This document shows, one piece after another, positions 1 to 12,200 of a stretch of DNA of 64,000 nt. Made by a program: the position numbers and the translations under genes. Source of the stretch: Trebouxia sp. TZW2008 (Eukaryota > Chlorophyta > Trebouxiophyceae > Trebouxiales > Trebouxiaceae); the NCBI GenBank assembly GCA_002118135.1, contig BDIU01000265.1:62001-126000 (forward strand). The letters run 5' to 3'. Within the stretch, counting starts at the first letter, position 1. Each line of letters begins with the position of its first letter. The notes beneath the pieces are model-generated. The model was not told the origin of the DNA, did no database searches, and saw only the letters and a list, made by a program, of their open reading frames with translations.

Positions 1-340
1 CAGATGAGAAGCTTGAAGCATCAAATGCAGACGACAACATACAGCATGTGCTGGGCAGCATTTGGGCAGAAGAATAGTATCAGTGGCCAATACAGACGCC
101 ATTGATGATAATGACATTGATGCTTGCACACAACCCATGAAATGGATTGTGCATTTCCAGGTCCTCATCATGCTGAAAACTGCTACACAAATAAGGAAAG
201 GCTCGAACATATAGATGTGATCAGACTCTGATGGCCAATAAATTATGCAGCTAGCCGACCATGTGTGTTTTTGCCACGCTCGGTGCGTGTCAAGGATCAA
301 CAGTGCAACATGTACAGAGGCGCCAGACAAGCAGACTGAC
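1..340. other. Window edge, no confident gene
   Basis: On the plus strand, positions 3-77 form a short open frame ending in TAG that could be the last exon of a gene entering from the left. The coiled-coil gene on the minus strand may also run leftward through this stretch, so the two readings compete. I see nothing else here. Confidence 0.25.
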
Positions 341-494
341 CTGCAGCTGAGCCATAGACATGTCATTGTCTGCCTTGTGAGTGTCAGGAACCATTATTGA
401 TGCCTTTGGTGCAGCCCTGTGTCCCTTGTAGTCCTTTTCAGATGAAGACTGCTCATTTTGGCACTCCTGGGTGCCTTGAAGCAGAGACTCATCC
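341..494 (-). CDS. Probable further exon of the coiled-coil gene
   Basis: The exon has a good acceptor (TTGCAG before 494) and a good donor (CTGCAG then GTCAGT after 341). It is open for 51 codons and starts in phase 2. The coiled-coil gene's frame ends in TGA at 881-883, but a strong donor, AA then GTGAGC, lies just before that stop at 885/884 and leaves exactly phase 2. Joining the two restores a Lys codon and keeps the frame. The stop at 881 may therefore be intronic, with the gene continuing leftward out of the window. The encoded segment is hydrophilic and rich in Gln, Ser and Glu. A cDNA would decide between the two models. Confidence 0.5.
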
Positions 495-880
495 CTGCAA
501 GCAAGCACTCTGTGTCACCATTTCTTGCTTGGTTCACTGATATTGATGATTGTCTTCACGACAATGTGCTTAGGCATGTTCCTGATGAGCCTGATTGGCA
601 TTTGCAAGACTCCAGGCAGCAATCTTTCAACTCATAGGTTGTGGCAGACATAATGCACGACACACTGCTGCATGTCTATAAAAAAGTTCACCATGCACAG
701 GTGACAGACTGCACCTTTTCCTTACAGTCCAAGTCAAGGGACATGAAAGGATTGAAGACAAGTCACTTTGCATTGCCACCAAACACACGCTTCTTGTGCA
801 ACCTGCTTGCCTGTTATCAAAGACACACATTTGCATTGACATGCTTGACTGCAAACAGGCTATGATGTGACTAAGCGAGC

Positions 881-3800
881 TCACTTGTCAGCTGACTCTT
901 GCAGCTGCTGCCTCAGCTTCCTGGCGTCCAGCTCAGCAATCTCTCCACCCTTCTCAGCAGTGACCACGTTCTCGCTGGCTTCTTCCAACTGCTCCCTCAG
1001 CTTCTGTGTGGCTTCATCAGCAACGCAGTTGCCCTTCTCAGCAATGGTCACTTTCTCAGTGGCTTCATTTAGGTCCTGCCTGAGCTGCTGTACTGCTGAT
1101 TCAGCTGCAGGCTCCTGCTTCTTGGCGGCTGCCAACTTCTTGTCAGCTTCATCCAGCTGCTCCTGCAATACCATTGCAGATGTTTAAGTGCATCCAGGCA
1201 AAGGACTGATGTCTCCTCTGCAGCAGGATGAAGGCTTGACTGCTGACTGAACGCTTTGCAAGTCACAATAGACTGTGAAGCACATTTGACAGCAGGTCAA
1301 GCATCACGTATCCTGTCCATGGAATATCATCTCCAATGACATTACACACATTAACTCATTTCATTCTGAAGGTGTGCTAGATAGGCTCAGCAGGCCAGCT
1401 AGGGATTTGCTTGAGTAATGCACTGTCTCCAAACCAGGTTGTACATGCACGCTGACACAAACATGCACCAAACAGGTCGGACAGCCCTGAAAAACAAGTT
1501 TCGCTTGCTCTTGAAGCATCAAAATGTCCACGGCTAGGGTTGAGTTGCATACCTGATGCTTTGCTACAGCTGACTTCAGTGCCTCTTCTGCATTAGTCAG
1601 CTGCTCTGCCAGGGTAGCAGCAGCTTTGAGGTATCGCTGCTCAGACTTGGCGTTCCTCTTGAGCTCTGTGTCCATTCGGCTCTTGAGTTGTGATGCCTCT
1701 GCTATTGAATCCTCAAGCTTGCTCTCCAGCACCTGTAAAGCAGCAACTCCTGCCTTTGAGACTACTAACGACAATCTCAACTCAGAACCCAAGGGCATAC
1801 ACGCTTGCAATTTTTTGGACCAACATTTGGCCCTTCAGACGTGATGCCTTTGCCATGGGAACCTCAAGCCTGCTCACGCAAGGATGTATATGCCTGGACA
1901 TTGCATCAATGCATCAAACATCCTGTAGGCTTTAGGGTTGAGGGTAGTTTGTGCAGCCGTCAAACAGCACTACGTGTTAGCAAATCTGTTGAAGATGCTG
2001 AAGCAGGGAAGCCAAGCGACTGTTGACTTCGCATACCTGGTGCTTGGCTGTAGCCTGCTTCACTGCATCCTCTGCAGTAGTCACCTCCTCTGCCAGGGTA
2101 GCAGCAGCCTTGAGGTAGCGCTGCTCAGATCTGGCGTTCCTCTTGGTCTCTGTGTCCATTTGATCCTTGAGGTGTGATGCCTCGGCCGTGGAATTTTCCA
2201 GCCTGCTCTCCAACACCTGTGACATAACAGCTTCTGCCTGTGAGACAACTCATGGCCATGGCAATCTAGAAGCAGCTGTGATGTTTTTGCTTGTACAAGT
2301 AAAATGACTGTTGCGGCCTGGGCTGCTTGTGAAGATTGACAGCATGCCACAATGGAAGAAGCACTGATTCAGCAGCTGCAACACAACAGCTCCTGTCTTT
2401 GAGACAGCTCAACATCAATTCACTGGCTGAGGCGTAGAATCCCTGATACTGAATGCCTCAGGACGCAAGCAGCAGGTCTCAAAATGCCTGGCATATGCGG
2501 TTAACAGCATCATGTTGACAGTCTGCTGATCCGCAAATGTCATCTTTGATGGTGACATGTTCATGCCTACATGCCAATGCAGCAGGCAAATTCAGTCCGC
2601 CCTGAAAAAGCAGTGCACATCATTGTTTGTTGTCTGAGACATTGCAGCAGGATCTGCTGCTTCTGCATACCTCATGCTTTGCTGAGGCCTGCTTCAATGC
2701 ATCTTCTGCATTAATCAGCTGCTCTGCCAGGGTAGCAGCAGCTTTGAGGTACCGCTGCTCAGACTTGGCGTTCCTCTTGAGCTCTCTGTCCATCTTGACA
2801 TTGGCAGATGCTAGCTGTGCTCGCAGGTCTATGACTGTTGTATTTGCTTCGTCAGTTCTGCCATTTGCAATGATGAGCTGCAACTGCAGTGCTGTGACTG
2901 TGGTCTGAGCCCTGCCTTGCTGTGCGCTGCTGACCCTTTGCTCAGTAACAAGCTGGCCCTGCAATGCAATCAGAGGTGTTCACTACAGCAAACAAGCTGG
3001 GTGGTGCTGTGCGTATGAATCACAACTGCGTGGTCGTCAGACAAGCCTACAGTTTGCCAAGGCGCTCAGTGCACAGCAGCTAGCTATCACCAACAGCAGT
3101 TGTGTCCTTTCACGCAACACATGCCCGTGCCTGTTCAACAAGACAGTTTTGCCACACTGACAACTTTTGATCAAGAATGCAGACTGAAACTATTACAAGC
3201 CCTTTCTCCATGCCCAGTGGCAGCAAGTGGACAGGTCTGCCCGCTGACTATTCGCAGCAACAGGAGTTGACAGCAGTGATTGTATGTGGTGTGTAAGAAA
3301 GACCGAGAAGACAAGGACAGCTTGTTACCTTGGCGGTTGTCAGTTGCTCATTCAGCGCTCGCACATCCCTGGCCATGCTTGCCCTGAGGGCAGCTTCTGA
3401 TCTCTGATGCCTGCTTACAAAAGCACACAGTCAGCACTTGTTGTGCAAGCATGTGTTGCCCAGCAAACCGTCCATAACAAACTGTGCGGTGTATGCATCA
3501 GCTTAGCTGTGAACGGACTCGCAGATACTCTCATGCCCAAGTTGGTTTGGGGTCTGACAATGTCTGTTATGCTATTGGTATTGAGTACTACAAGCAGCAG
3601 GCGTCCGTGGTGAAACACTGTCCAGACATACTGTCCTTGTTTAGCCAAGGAAGACAGCAAATGAGTCATGCAAGATGCCCGCTGAGGCAGTCTCTGTATG
3701 CCCCAGCTTTGTCTGCCAGTGGTTTTATCATGATAGGCTAGTTACACAGAGGTCACAGACGTGGTTCCAACAAAATTGGTGCAAGTCGCACACTGAACTC

Positions 3801-5589
3801 AGCACAGTTGGCATGGGTGATCAAACACGACTGCAGTGAAGGACGCCAACTGCAACAGCTTGATGCAACTACAGGCTGTTAATTGTACATGAGGAAGAAG
3901 CATCGCAACCCACACAATGAGACATGAAGAAGGAAGAAGACTTGCAACACAGGTGATGGCCAACGCAGAGATGCCCTGTCTGCTGCTGTACGCATAGGCA
4001 GTGCAGTAGATACATAAACACACCTTGTCAGGGTAGCAGCTGCTTCAGTGTTGAGGCTGTCAATCCTGGATTGAAGAGTGGCTGTGCTTGTTCTGACTCG
4101 TCCATCCTACAGCAGAAGTCAAGTTGATGAGTGCACCTATGTCAACGCCTATCCAATATTCTACAAGTATATGTTGACTTGCATGACTTTGGCATGTACT
4201 GATGTTATGGTCCAGTAACTGGGTGACACAGCCCGCAAATTCCCCTTGGTCTGATTTTGATGAGCAGTTCTTGTCTGGAATCACCCACACGGGCTTGGCA
4301 AGCACAAAGCCTTCGTGGCAAGCAATTGATGCATTTTGGATGCCATTGAGTGCTGAGTCACAAGCTATGGTCCCATGCAACAGCAATATGGTTGAGGTGG
4401 ATCTTTATGCATCGACAGGCTCGCTACACTTCAATGTCTACCCTGACAGAGCTAGGTGAGCATGCGAGCGCAGACCAATCAAGCCACGGCTCATGATCAC
4501 GATTTATGATCCAGGCACCGCGAAGCTTTCTCTTTAATGCCCAATGCACAAAATAAGAGGTGGCAATTTATCGAACAGAGTCCTTTTGGCATGCCACAAG
4601 TTGTTTTGCTGCTTTCACAGAGGTAATAAAATACAGTCTGCAGCAAGATCGGCAACAGCGCCAGCTGCACAGGGGTAGCATCATCATCAGTATGACAGTA
4701 CTCATGATTGTAGACTGGGCTCAATTTATCATGCAAGCAACACAAAATCACAAGATGAGTAAAAGACAGCAGACCTGTCGTGCCAGTTGAGCCTGAAGGG
4801 CAGCCTCTGATCCCACCAGGGTAGCAATGTGCTGCTGGGCTGCTGTCATCTGACTAAACAGCTGAACAGAAACACATGAGGCTGCTACAGACAGCCGCTG
4901 CTGGCCTTGCAGTTGCTCTTCTGCTGCCTGCGCACCATGACGATTGTAATAATAGTATACAACGCATTCTAGCACAGGTGCTTGTAATTGCTCTTCTGCT
5001 GCCTGCGCAGCATACTGATAGTATGAAGAGTATACGACGCATTCTAGCACAGGTGCTTGGAATTGCTCTTGTGCTGCCTGCGTATCATGATGATAACATG
5101 AACAGTGTATTACAGACTCTGTCACAGGTGCAAGATTTGTGTGGCCCAAGCCCTGTCTCGCCAGGCAACACATGAATGAACAAATACTGCTTGCAGCCTC
5201 ACGCACAGCTGCGCAGCAAGCAGTTGCGCCTGAAGACATATGCATACATAGCGCTGATCACTGCAGCTGTACGATCACAGCTGATCAGCATGCAGATGGA
5301 AAACACCATAGTGACCTCTGCAAAGCGTTGTTGCTGTGTTGAATGCCTGATGACAAACAGCACAAACCTGCTTGCCATTGATGACATCCAGCAACTGCAC
5401 ATAGAGCATGTGCAGATCCTCCTGCAACTCTGTCTTGGAGGACTTCTCTTTTTGAAGCTGTGCTGGAAGTGTGGCGTTGTCTGCACTCATCGCATCTTTG
5501 ATAGTTTTCACCTTCTGCAGCTCCTTGAGCAACCCCTTACGGCTGATTGAAGCCGGATGACCAGGCGGTGCAACCGCATTGAGACCGAG
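881..5589 (-). CDS. Coiled-coil protein with repeated exon
   Basis: Eight exons join in phase: 5589-5368, 4927-4775, 4106-4024, 3410-3329, 2958-2671, 2216-2037, 1732-1553 and 1162-881 (or 1162-885 if spliced onward). They give about 489 residues, almost all heptad-like helix rich in Ala, Glu, Gln, Lys and Leu. Exons 2216-2037 and 1732-1553 are both exactly 180 bp and encode two copies of a 60-residue unit. The second half of the unit, built on ERYLKAAATLAEQL-like sequence, recurs at the end of exon 2958-2671. This is a protein-level repeat made by exon duplication. I do not recognise a family; a structural or cytoskeletal role is possible but not shown. The start is unresolved. The ATG at 5776 opens a frame that would need a 16-bp intron, so the first exon probably lies elsewhere between 5590 and the divergent kinase gene. 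Confidence 0.75.
4976..5110 (-). repeat. Two 5' partial copies of exon 4927-4775
   Basis: The first ten or so codons of exon 4927-4775, with its CGCAG acceptor, recur twice upstream in the intron at a spacing of about 65 bp. Each copy breaks off inside the exon and runs on into intron-like sequence. This is an acceptor-side copy, upstream of the intact exon. Confidence 0.7.
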
Positions 5590-6220
5590 CTGCAGCACAA
5601 CTTACGGGACTCAGAAGCAGGACCAGCAGAAAGGTGTTCAGTGGCCTGCAAATCTCGGCGCAGTCAGCGCTTGAAAGGGACCTTGCCTCGCAGGAGTCAT
5701 ACGTGACGCATCTAGACGCCCCTTGGTGAGCTTGCGCGTCGAAGGCAAGCTTGTGCCGAGCTGGTGCACAAGCCATCTTAATTTGCTGTTTGACCGGCAG
5801 CCTATATTGCTGAGAGCCTGCTCAAGTCAAGCTGCACGACCATCTGATGTTCGCAGCGGTTCTCGTCTTGCACCAAAATTACGTCTCGATTGAGCAATGT
5901 CTTCAGCGTTGACAGCGTGTCCTGTTTGAGCCAGTCAACCCTGACTTCATATTCCGTTGCTTCCTGTTGCTTCCATTCGCTCGTGCTTCTTCGTCACACG
6001 ATGATCCGCGTGACGGCCCACGTGTCGTGCAACCGCTTACTGATACGCTGCACGTGGGCATGACAGAGCTACAGTGGCCTTAACTGATCGGCCGCGATGC
6101 ACGGCATGATACGCTGGAGATTTGGCTGCATACGTCAATTGCAAGATTTCAAGCGCGCAAACCCAACGTGATGATATAAGGTTGTTGAGTCAGTTTGTGT
6201 ATGCGCGAAAGATCGCGGTG
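5590..6220. promoter_or_regulatory. Divergent intergenic region
   Basis: This stretch separates the coiled-coil gene (minus) from the kinase gene (plus). It must hold the missing first exon and start of the minus-strand gene and the promoter of the kinase gene. I could not pick out a TATA box or a conserved element with confidence. Confidence 0.4.
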
Positions 6221-9200
6221 ATGAATATGGAAAGTCGAGGTGGTAGTCTTCCGCAGAGGTCTTCTGACGAGCTACGCGCACACTTTCACATGAAGCAGAA
6301 TATCGGACAGACATTCAGTCCACAGGCGAGTCCCTCAAGACGCTCCAAACATTCCATGGTTTTGTAGCAAGTGTGGCTACCTTCACAACTCGATACGACA
6401 CTTTGTGGATAAACGCAAGTTCGATCCGCAGGCTGCACACATTCAGCAACTACAGGAGAAGCTAGCTGAGGTTCAGCAGCAGGTAGAGAAGGAAGCCAGG
6501 CGTTCACAGCTGCTTGAGCAGGAGCTTTCACACCTCAGATCCCTCACTCTACAGCATACGAGGCAGCAATCCTCTGCTGTATCGCCTGAGGGTGCGCAGC
6601 AGGCTGTCAAGCAGAAGCCAGAGGCAGGCAGGACGCAGCCTGACTATGCTCTGGATCCTCAGGCAAGGCCAAGGCCTCACTCTATTGATGGCAAACCTTC
6701 CTGCCCAGCGCTAGTTCAAGCAGAAAGGGTACAGTCAGCGCCAGCAGGGGAAAATGAGCCGCAGTTGAACCTAGGCAGCATGGACAGGGCTGTGCGTAGC
6801 GCTTTGCATGCTGTCAGCGGCGCCTATGTGAAGGAACATCTGCCGCAGCAGGCATCACAGCTTGGACAGCGGCAGCAGTCCATGTCTGAAGCTGAAATCA
6901 AAGCGAGGCTGTTCATAGAGCAATCTCAGCCAGTGGTGATCAGCGAGGACTCAACCACAGTCACCATCAGCAAGCAGGCGTTTGAGCTGCTGGTGCTGAA
7001 AGACAGAGCTATCAATGCAGTGAAAGAGGGTATCACCATTGCAGACTGTAGCTTACCTGATCACCCTCTCATCTTCACCAATGACGCCTTCAGCAAGATC
7101 ACCGGCTACAGCAAAGAGGAGGTGCTTGGCAAGAACTGCAGGCAAGACAGCATACCCTTTTGCTGCATGCTTCTCTGCAGTTACCGTGCTTGCAATCACA
7201 GCTGACTGGTTGGACTTTTCACGTGCTGTGAAAACATATGCCTTGAGCTGCTCCTAAAGTCCCTGTTGCAATGCACTGTTTGTGTCTTTCGATATGCCAG
7301 ATTTTCCATGTCTCAAGCACATGCTGAAAGCCATTACAGCATTTTCTGATCATTGCAATATGCCCTTAGGTTCTTGCAAGGGCCAGGCACAGCTGAGAAG
7401 GAGATACAGAAGATGAGAGTGGCAGCAGCTGAAGGTAAGTACACCCGTGATTGCCACAGTGTTGGCTTTGAGAGCACCCAATTGTGCATTGCGCTTTGCC
7501 CTGCGTTGCCACAGAGACAGCTTGTCAGGTGCATACTGCTTTGCGTGTTGGGCCTGACCCTCGTTGCGCTCAGCCACCACGCTCCTACTTGTTGCTGCTG
7601 GTGTTGAGCATACCCAGGCAGTTGTGTTCAAAGTTGCAAGGATTGTAACTTGTATTGACAAATGACATGCTGTTGTTGCATTCACACTTGTCAAATGCAG
7701 GGTTGGCACTGAAAAGAAGGAGGTGCACTTGAACATTCTCCTAGCTTGAGCTGTTATGGTTTTGACAGGTTGGCATGTTGTCATTCAGCTGTGTGACATG
7801 CAGGCAAGCCAAGTGTTGTGCAGCTGCTGAACTACAAGAAGAATGGTGACCCTTTCATCAACTACCTGTCTATCACACCCATTCATGACATCAGAGGTCA
7901 TGTGACCCACTTTGTGGGAATCCAGTCAGACATTAGTGATCTAGTGAACCACAAGAAGGCTGAGCTGGCAGCTAAGCATGAAGCTGCGCAGGTAAGCATT
8001 TCACACTGCAAATGGAGAAGCATGCACATACGCTTCAGCGCTAGTCCATATTGAGGTCGACTCAACAAAGCTGAAGCAATGCACTGAGCCGCCATAGTCG
8101 GAGTGCTGACATCTTTCCACATGGGCACATTTGCAAATCTAGCTGGGCACAGGCCCAGTAAGCTTGAATGATCGCATTCATCTTCAATCAGCTGTGGTTG
8201 GCTGTACAAGCTGAGGGACTATGCTTGTTCAGAGACAACTCTGCATGTGCTGGTGCACTGATGTTCAGTCATTTATGACTGGCTGCACAGGTCTCTTGTC
8301 CATGTATGTTCAGAGACAATTGTGCGTGTTTTGTACAGGCAGCAGCAGCAACTGAGGTGAAGAGCCAATTTCTGGCGCGCATGAGCCATGAGATTAGGAC
8401 GCCCCTGAATGGAATGATTGCAGTTGGCCAGCTGCTGGCAGGTACCTTTGTTGCTGCTCATTGCCATTGCCTTGCCAAACATGTGTGCATGCTGATGATG
8501 CAAGATGCAAAACCATGGACTGTCCAGGGTTTGTAATCCTGTCAGGGTATGGCACTGAAGCTTACTATACCCATGAGTGCTCTTCACTGAGCATCCATCT
8601 CATTGCATTCTCCTTGCTGCATGTTCCAGCAGGGTTGCGCCACACAACCCTGGTGTCTACGCTAGAACTTGTAGTGCATTACTGCTGTCATGCTTCTTTG
8701 CAGCTGTTGATGCTCATAGGCGCTGACTAGCCAAAGCCTGTTGCTCAACAATGAGGCTGGTTGTGTCTGTGCCTTGCGTAGACTGCGCCGCTCACAAGCA
8801 CCGTGGACGCTCATGAACAGTTGCAGGGCAGAGCGACTTGCTGTTGTACTGCTGCTGCTTCTATTAGCAGTTCATGCTGTCCCGCTTATGCCTGCTGCTT
8901 GTTGCTGACACTACAACTGACTGTAGGTTGCAGACAATGTGCTCGCACCGTACAAGTTCGGTCTACTGACTTCCTTGGCCATGCAGATCATGCACACTGT
9001 TGTTGCTCACTCTTCTGAGTGATGCTGACACTGTCTTTGTGCCTTGCAGAGACTGTGCTATCACCAGCCCAGTGGGACCTGATGAACACCATCCGCTGCT
9101 TTGGCGAGACGCTTCTCATGCTGATCACAGACATGCTGAATTTGCATCATGCTGCTTATGCAGCGCCTGCTGCGTGATGCCGACGCTGTCTATGTATGTG

Positions 9201-12200
9201 CATTGCAGAGACTGTGTTATCACCAGCGCAATGGGACCTGATGAACACCATCCGTTGCTCTGGCGAGACGCTTCTCACGCTCATCACAGACATCCTGGAC
9301 TTCAGCCGGATCGAGGCTGACAAGATGGTGTTGCAGCCAACTGAGTTCCACCTCCAGACAGTGATTGAGGCTGCAATGGAGATTGCTGGCCTGCATGCTG
9401 CACAGAAAAGGTTGCAGGTAAGCTTGCTCTCATCTTTCGGCCAGTCTGTCAGCCAAGCTTCTTTCTCTTACCATGCCATAGCAACTTCAGATGGCACATT
9501 CATGACCAACCGCTTCTTGTCACGACAATGAGTGTGTTTGCATGCCACATGTGATATCAGCCTCATGAGTCCATTGCATGCATCTTGCAACTGCGTCCAA
9601 GTTTGTCTCAGAGGTGGCTTAGGGTGCTGAGTACAAGTTTGCTGATCTGTGTATGACCAGGGACTGTGTATGCATGTCAGCGTGAATTGGAAAGGCTGCT
9701 TTCTTGGACAGTAAGCTCCTTGCTGATCTTGAGATGTCTGGAGTGCAGGTGGCGTACAATGTGGCAGACAATGTGCCAAAGCTGGTGATGTGCGACGCTC
9801 AGCGGCTACAGCAGATCCTGCTCAACGTTCTGAACAATGCCGTGAAGTTCACAGAGAAGGGCGAGGTCTTGCTGGAGGTCTGGTGCGAGCCGCAGGAGGG
9901 CTCGAATTCAGACCAGCCAGCACAGCATGCACAGCACACCGCAGGCGATCAATCAGGTAGCGCCTCAGAGCAGAAGTACAACAGCAGTGGGCTGCAAACA
10001 GGCAGCTCTAGAAATCCCTGCATTGCAGAACAGCAGACTGTAATGGCGCCTGTTTCTAAAGACACCAGCCAGCTTGTTGACATGTCAAATCCCAGACTTG
10101 AGCCGTTCAGACCTCTGACACCAGACAACCTATCACAACACACAGAGTTTGCACAGCTGCGGCAGCAGCTGCCAGGTCCCGCCAGTGCTGCTACTGAGCA
10201 GTTTTCAAATTCATTCGACACATGGCAAAAGGCGGGAACATGCCAAAAAGGCGGGAAACTTGAAGATGGCAGAAACTGTGCCTGTGCTTGGTCAGACTCA
10301 CAGCAGCAAGATGCAGGACTCATACAGGGCATAGTTGCTCCTGCTGGAGAGGCTCAAGTCAGCTCCCCTGAGCATCACAGGACAGATTTAGTGCCACAGA
10401 ATCAGCAGCGGCCGCAACATCAGCAGCAGCGGCGGCAACAGCCTCAACAGCAGGGCAAGGACGGGTATCACACGAGTCAGAAGCCACCTTCCTTCGACTC
10501 CTTCATCAATGCTGCCCCAGCAAAGACAAAGCGTGGCCAGCAGAAGATTTTGAACGCTGCTGCCAATCCCGCAGCTGCTCCATTGCGGGAAGCTGCCTCA
10601 GAGGCCGGGACCGTGCCGTACGACGCAGTTCCAGAAGCTGACGTGATAGCTGCTGAAGCAGCAGAAGAGCGGCAGAGCTGTGCAGCTCCTCGGAGACCCT
10701 CAATGGATGGAAGCACTGTGCAGACCCTTGACAGGCGGCAGGCCAGTCTAGCCTCCACAAGCGGCAGATCTGTTGAGGATGCTGCCTGTTACACAATCAA
10801 CTTTAGTGTGAGGGACTCCGGCATTGGCATCAGCAAGGAAAATGTGGATGGCCTGTTTCAGCGCTTCTGCCAAGTGGATGCTTCACCAACAAGAAGGTAC
10901 AGTTTTGGGTGACTCTGTGCAATGTTTGCCTTATGCAAACAGTGTAAATCAGTAGCAAAGTCGCCCTGAGCAAGGTCCTTTAGGTCTGTGTGACCTCAGC
11001 GTGGTTCTAACAGCCAACTCCTATGGGCAAATTGCAGATACCGAAATTCAGAGGGGAGCCATACCCTCGCAAAATGTACACTGTGTCTGGCACACACTGA
11101 AGCGCCGGAACTGCATGCACAGCGTGGGTTCAATCATGCATCCATGTATCCTCTCATCCATTGTTAAAGTCATTCCTTCAATCACCTGTTCATTCATGCA
11201 TGTCATTCGTGTCCTTGTTTGTGCAGGTTTGGGGGCTCTGGGCTTGGCCTATCCATCTGCAAGAAGCTGGCTGAAGCTATGGGAGGCAAGATGTGGGTCG
11301 AGTCAGACGGCCTTGGTAAAGGCAGCTTCTTCAGGTATGCAGCATTATGCAAACGGTGTTCTTGTTGATGGCCATTAACACTGCTTTGCTGTCAGTCTTG
11401 ATCCATCTACTTACATGTGGACAGAAACCACAGACAATTTTGGGTGACCTGTTGGCTGAACAAACAGATGCTGCTATCATCTCTTCACAGCGCTGATGAT
11501 TGATCTGGGCACAAAGTCTCAACAGTGTCAGCATTCTGGACCGGTTGCTGTTTGGAGCATGCAATAAGCCTTTTATGCTGCCTCATATTGAGGTATAGTT
11601 TTCTGACTACCTTCATGTCTTCTTGATGAACTGCACAAATCAGGGCTGCGCATGTGTTATGCAGACTGAACAACTTTCTGGTTTGCTGTGCTGCAGGTGG
11701 ACGCTGCAAGCCAAGGGACACAACTGCACAATGCCACAGCCACTCTCACAGCCGCAGCGGACCAGTCAGGTATGCTGCTGCTCACACATAAACCTGTTGT
11801 TGCTCAAGCATGTACAGACATGCATTGCTATTGAAAGCTGGGCATGGTGTCTGCAACAGCACCTATAACTACAAGCCGCTGCATGCTCTTGCTTTTTCAC
11901 GTGCATCCAGCTGTCCAGCTCACTGCACCTAACAGTCCAAGGGCTTGCATGCTATCATACTTCGCAATGAGGAATGATTTCAGCAGCAGTCCATGACATT
12001 TCATTGCAGATCAGCCTATACTTACAAGCGTACTTATTCAAAAGCAAGCGTGTCTGTCTCAAAGTAAGTTTTCGAAAAGCGCTGTTCTGCGGAATCGCAG
12101 GAAAAGACCAAGACTGTTGAGGATTGCACAAAGTCCAGCGGCAGCAGCAGCAACACATCAAGAAGCACTGAGCTCCAGCTCCTCGCAAACTTCACAACAT

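Noticed and set aside
5590..5776. First exon of the coiled-coil gene at 5776
   Set aside because: It would need a 16-bp intron between two otherwise plausible splice sites. This is too short.
6405..6410. Kinase start at 6405
   Set aside because: The codon is GTG. An ATG at 6221 with a short intron restores the frame, though the exact join stays tentative.
8306..9018. Alternative kinase exons from the duplicated segments near 8780 and 9050
   Set aside because: They have acceptors but no matching donors. Only 9209-9417 joins both sides in phase.
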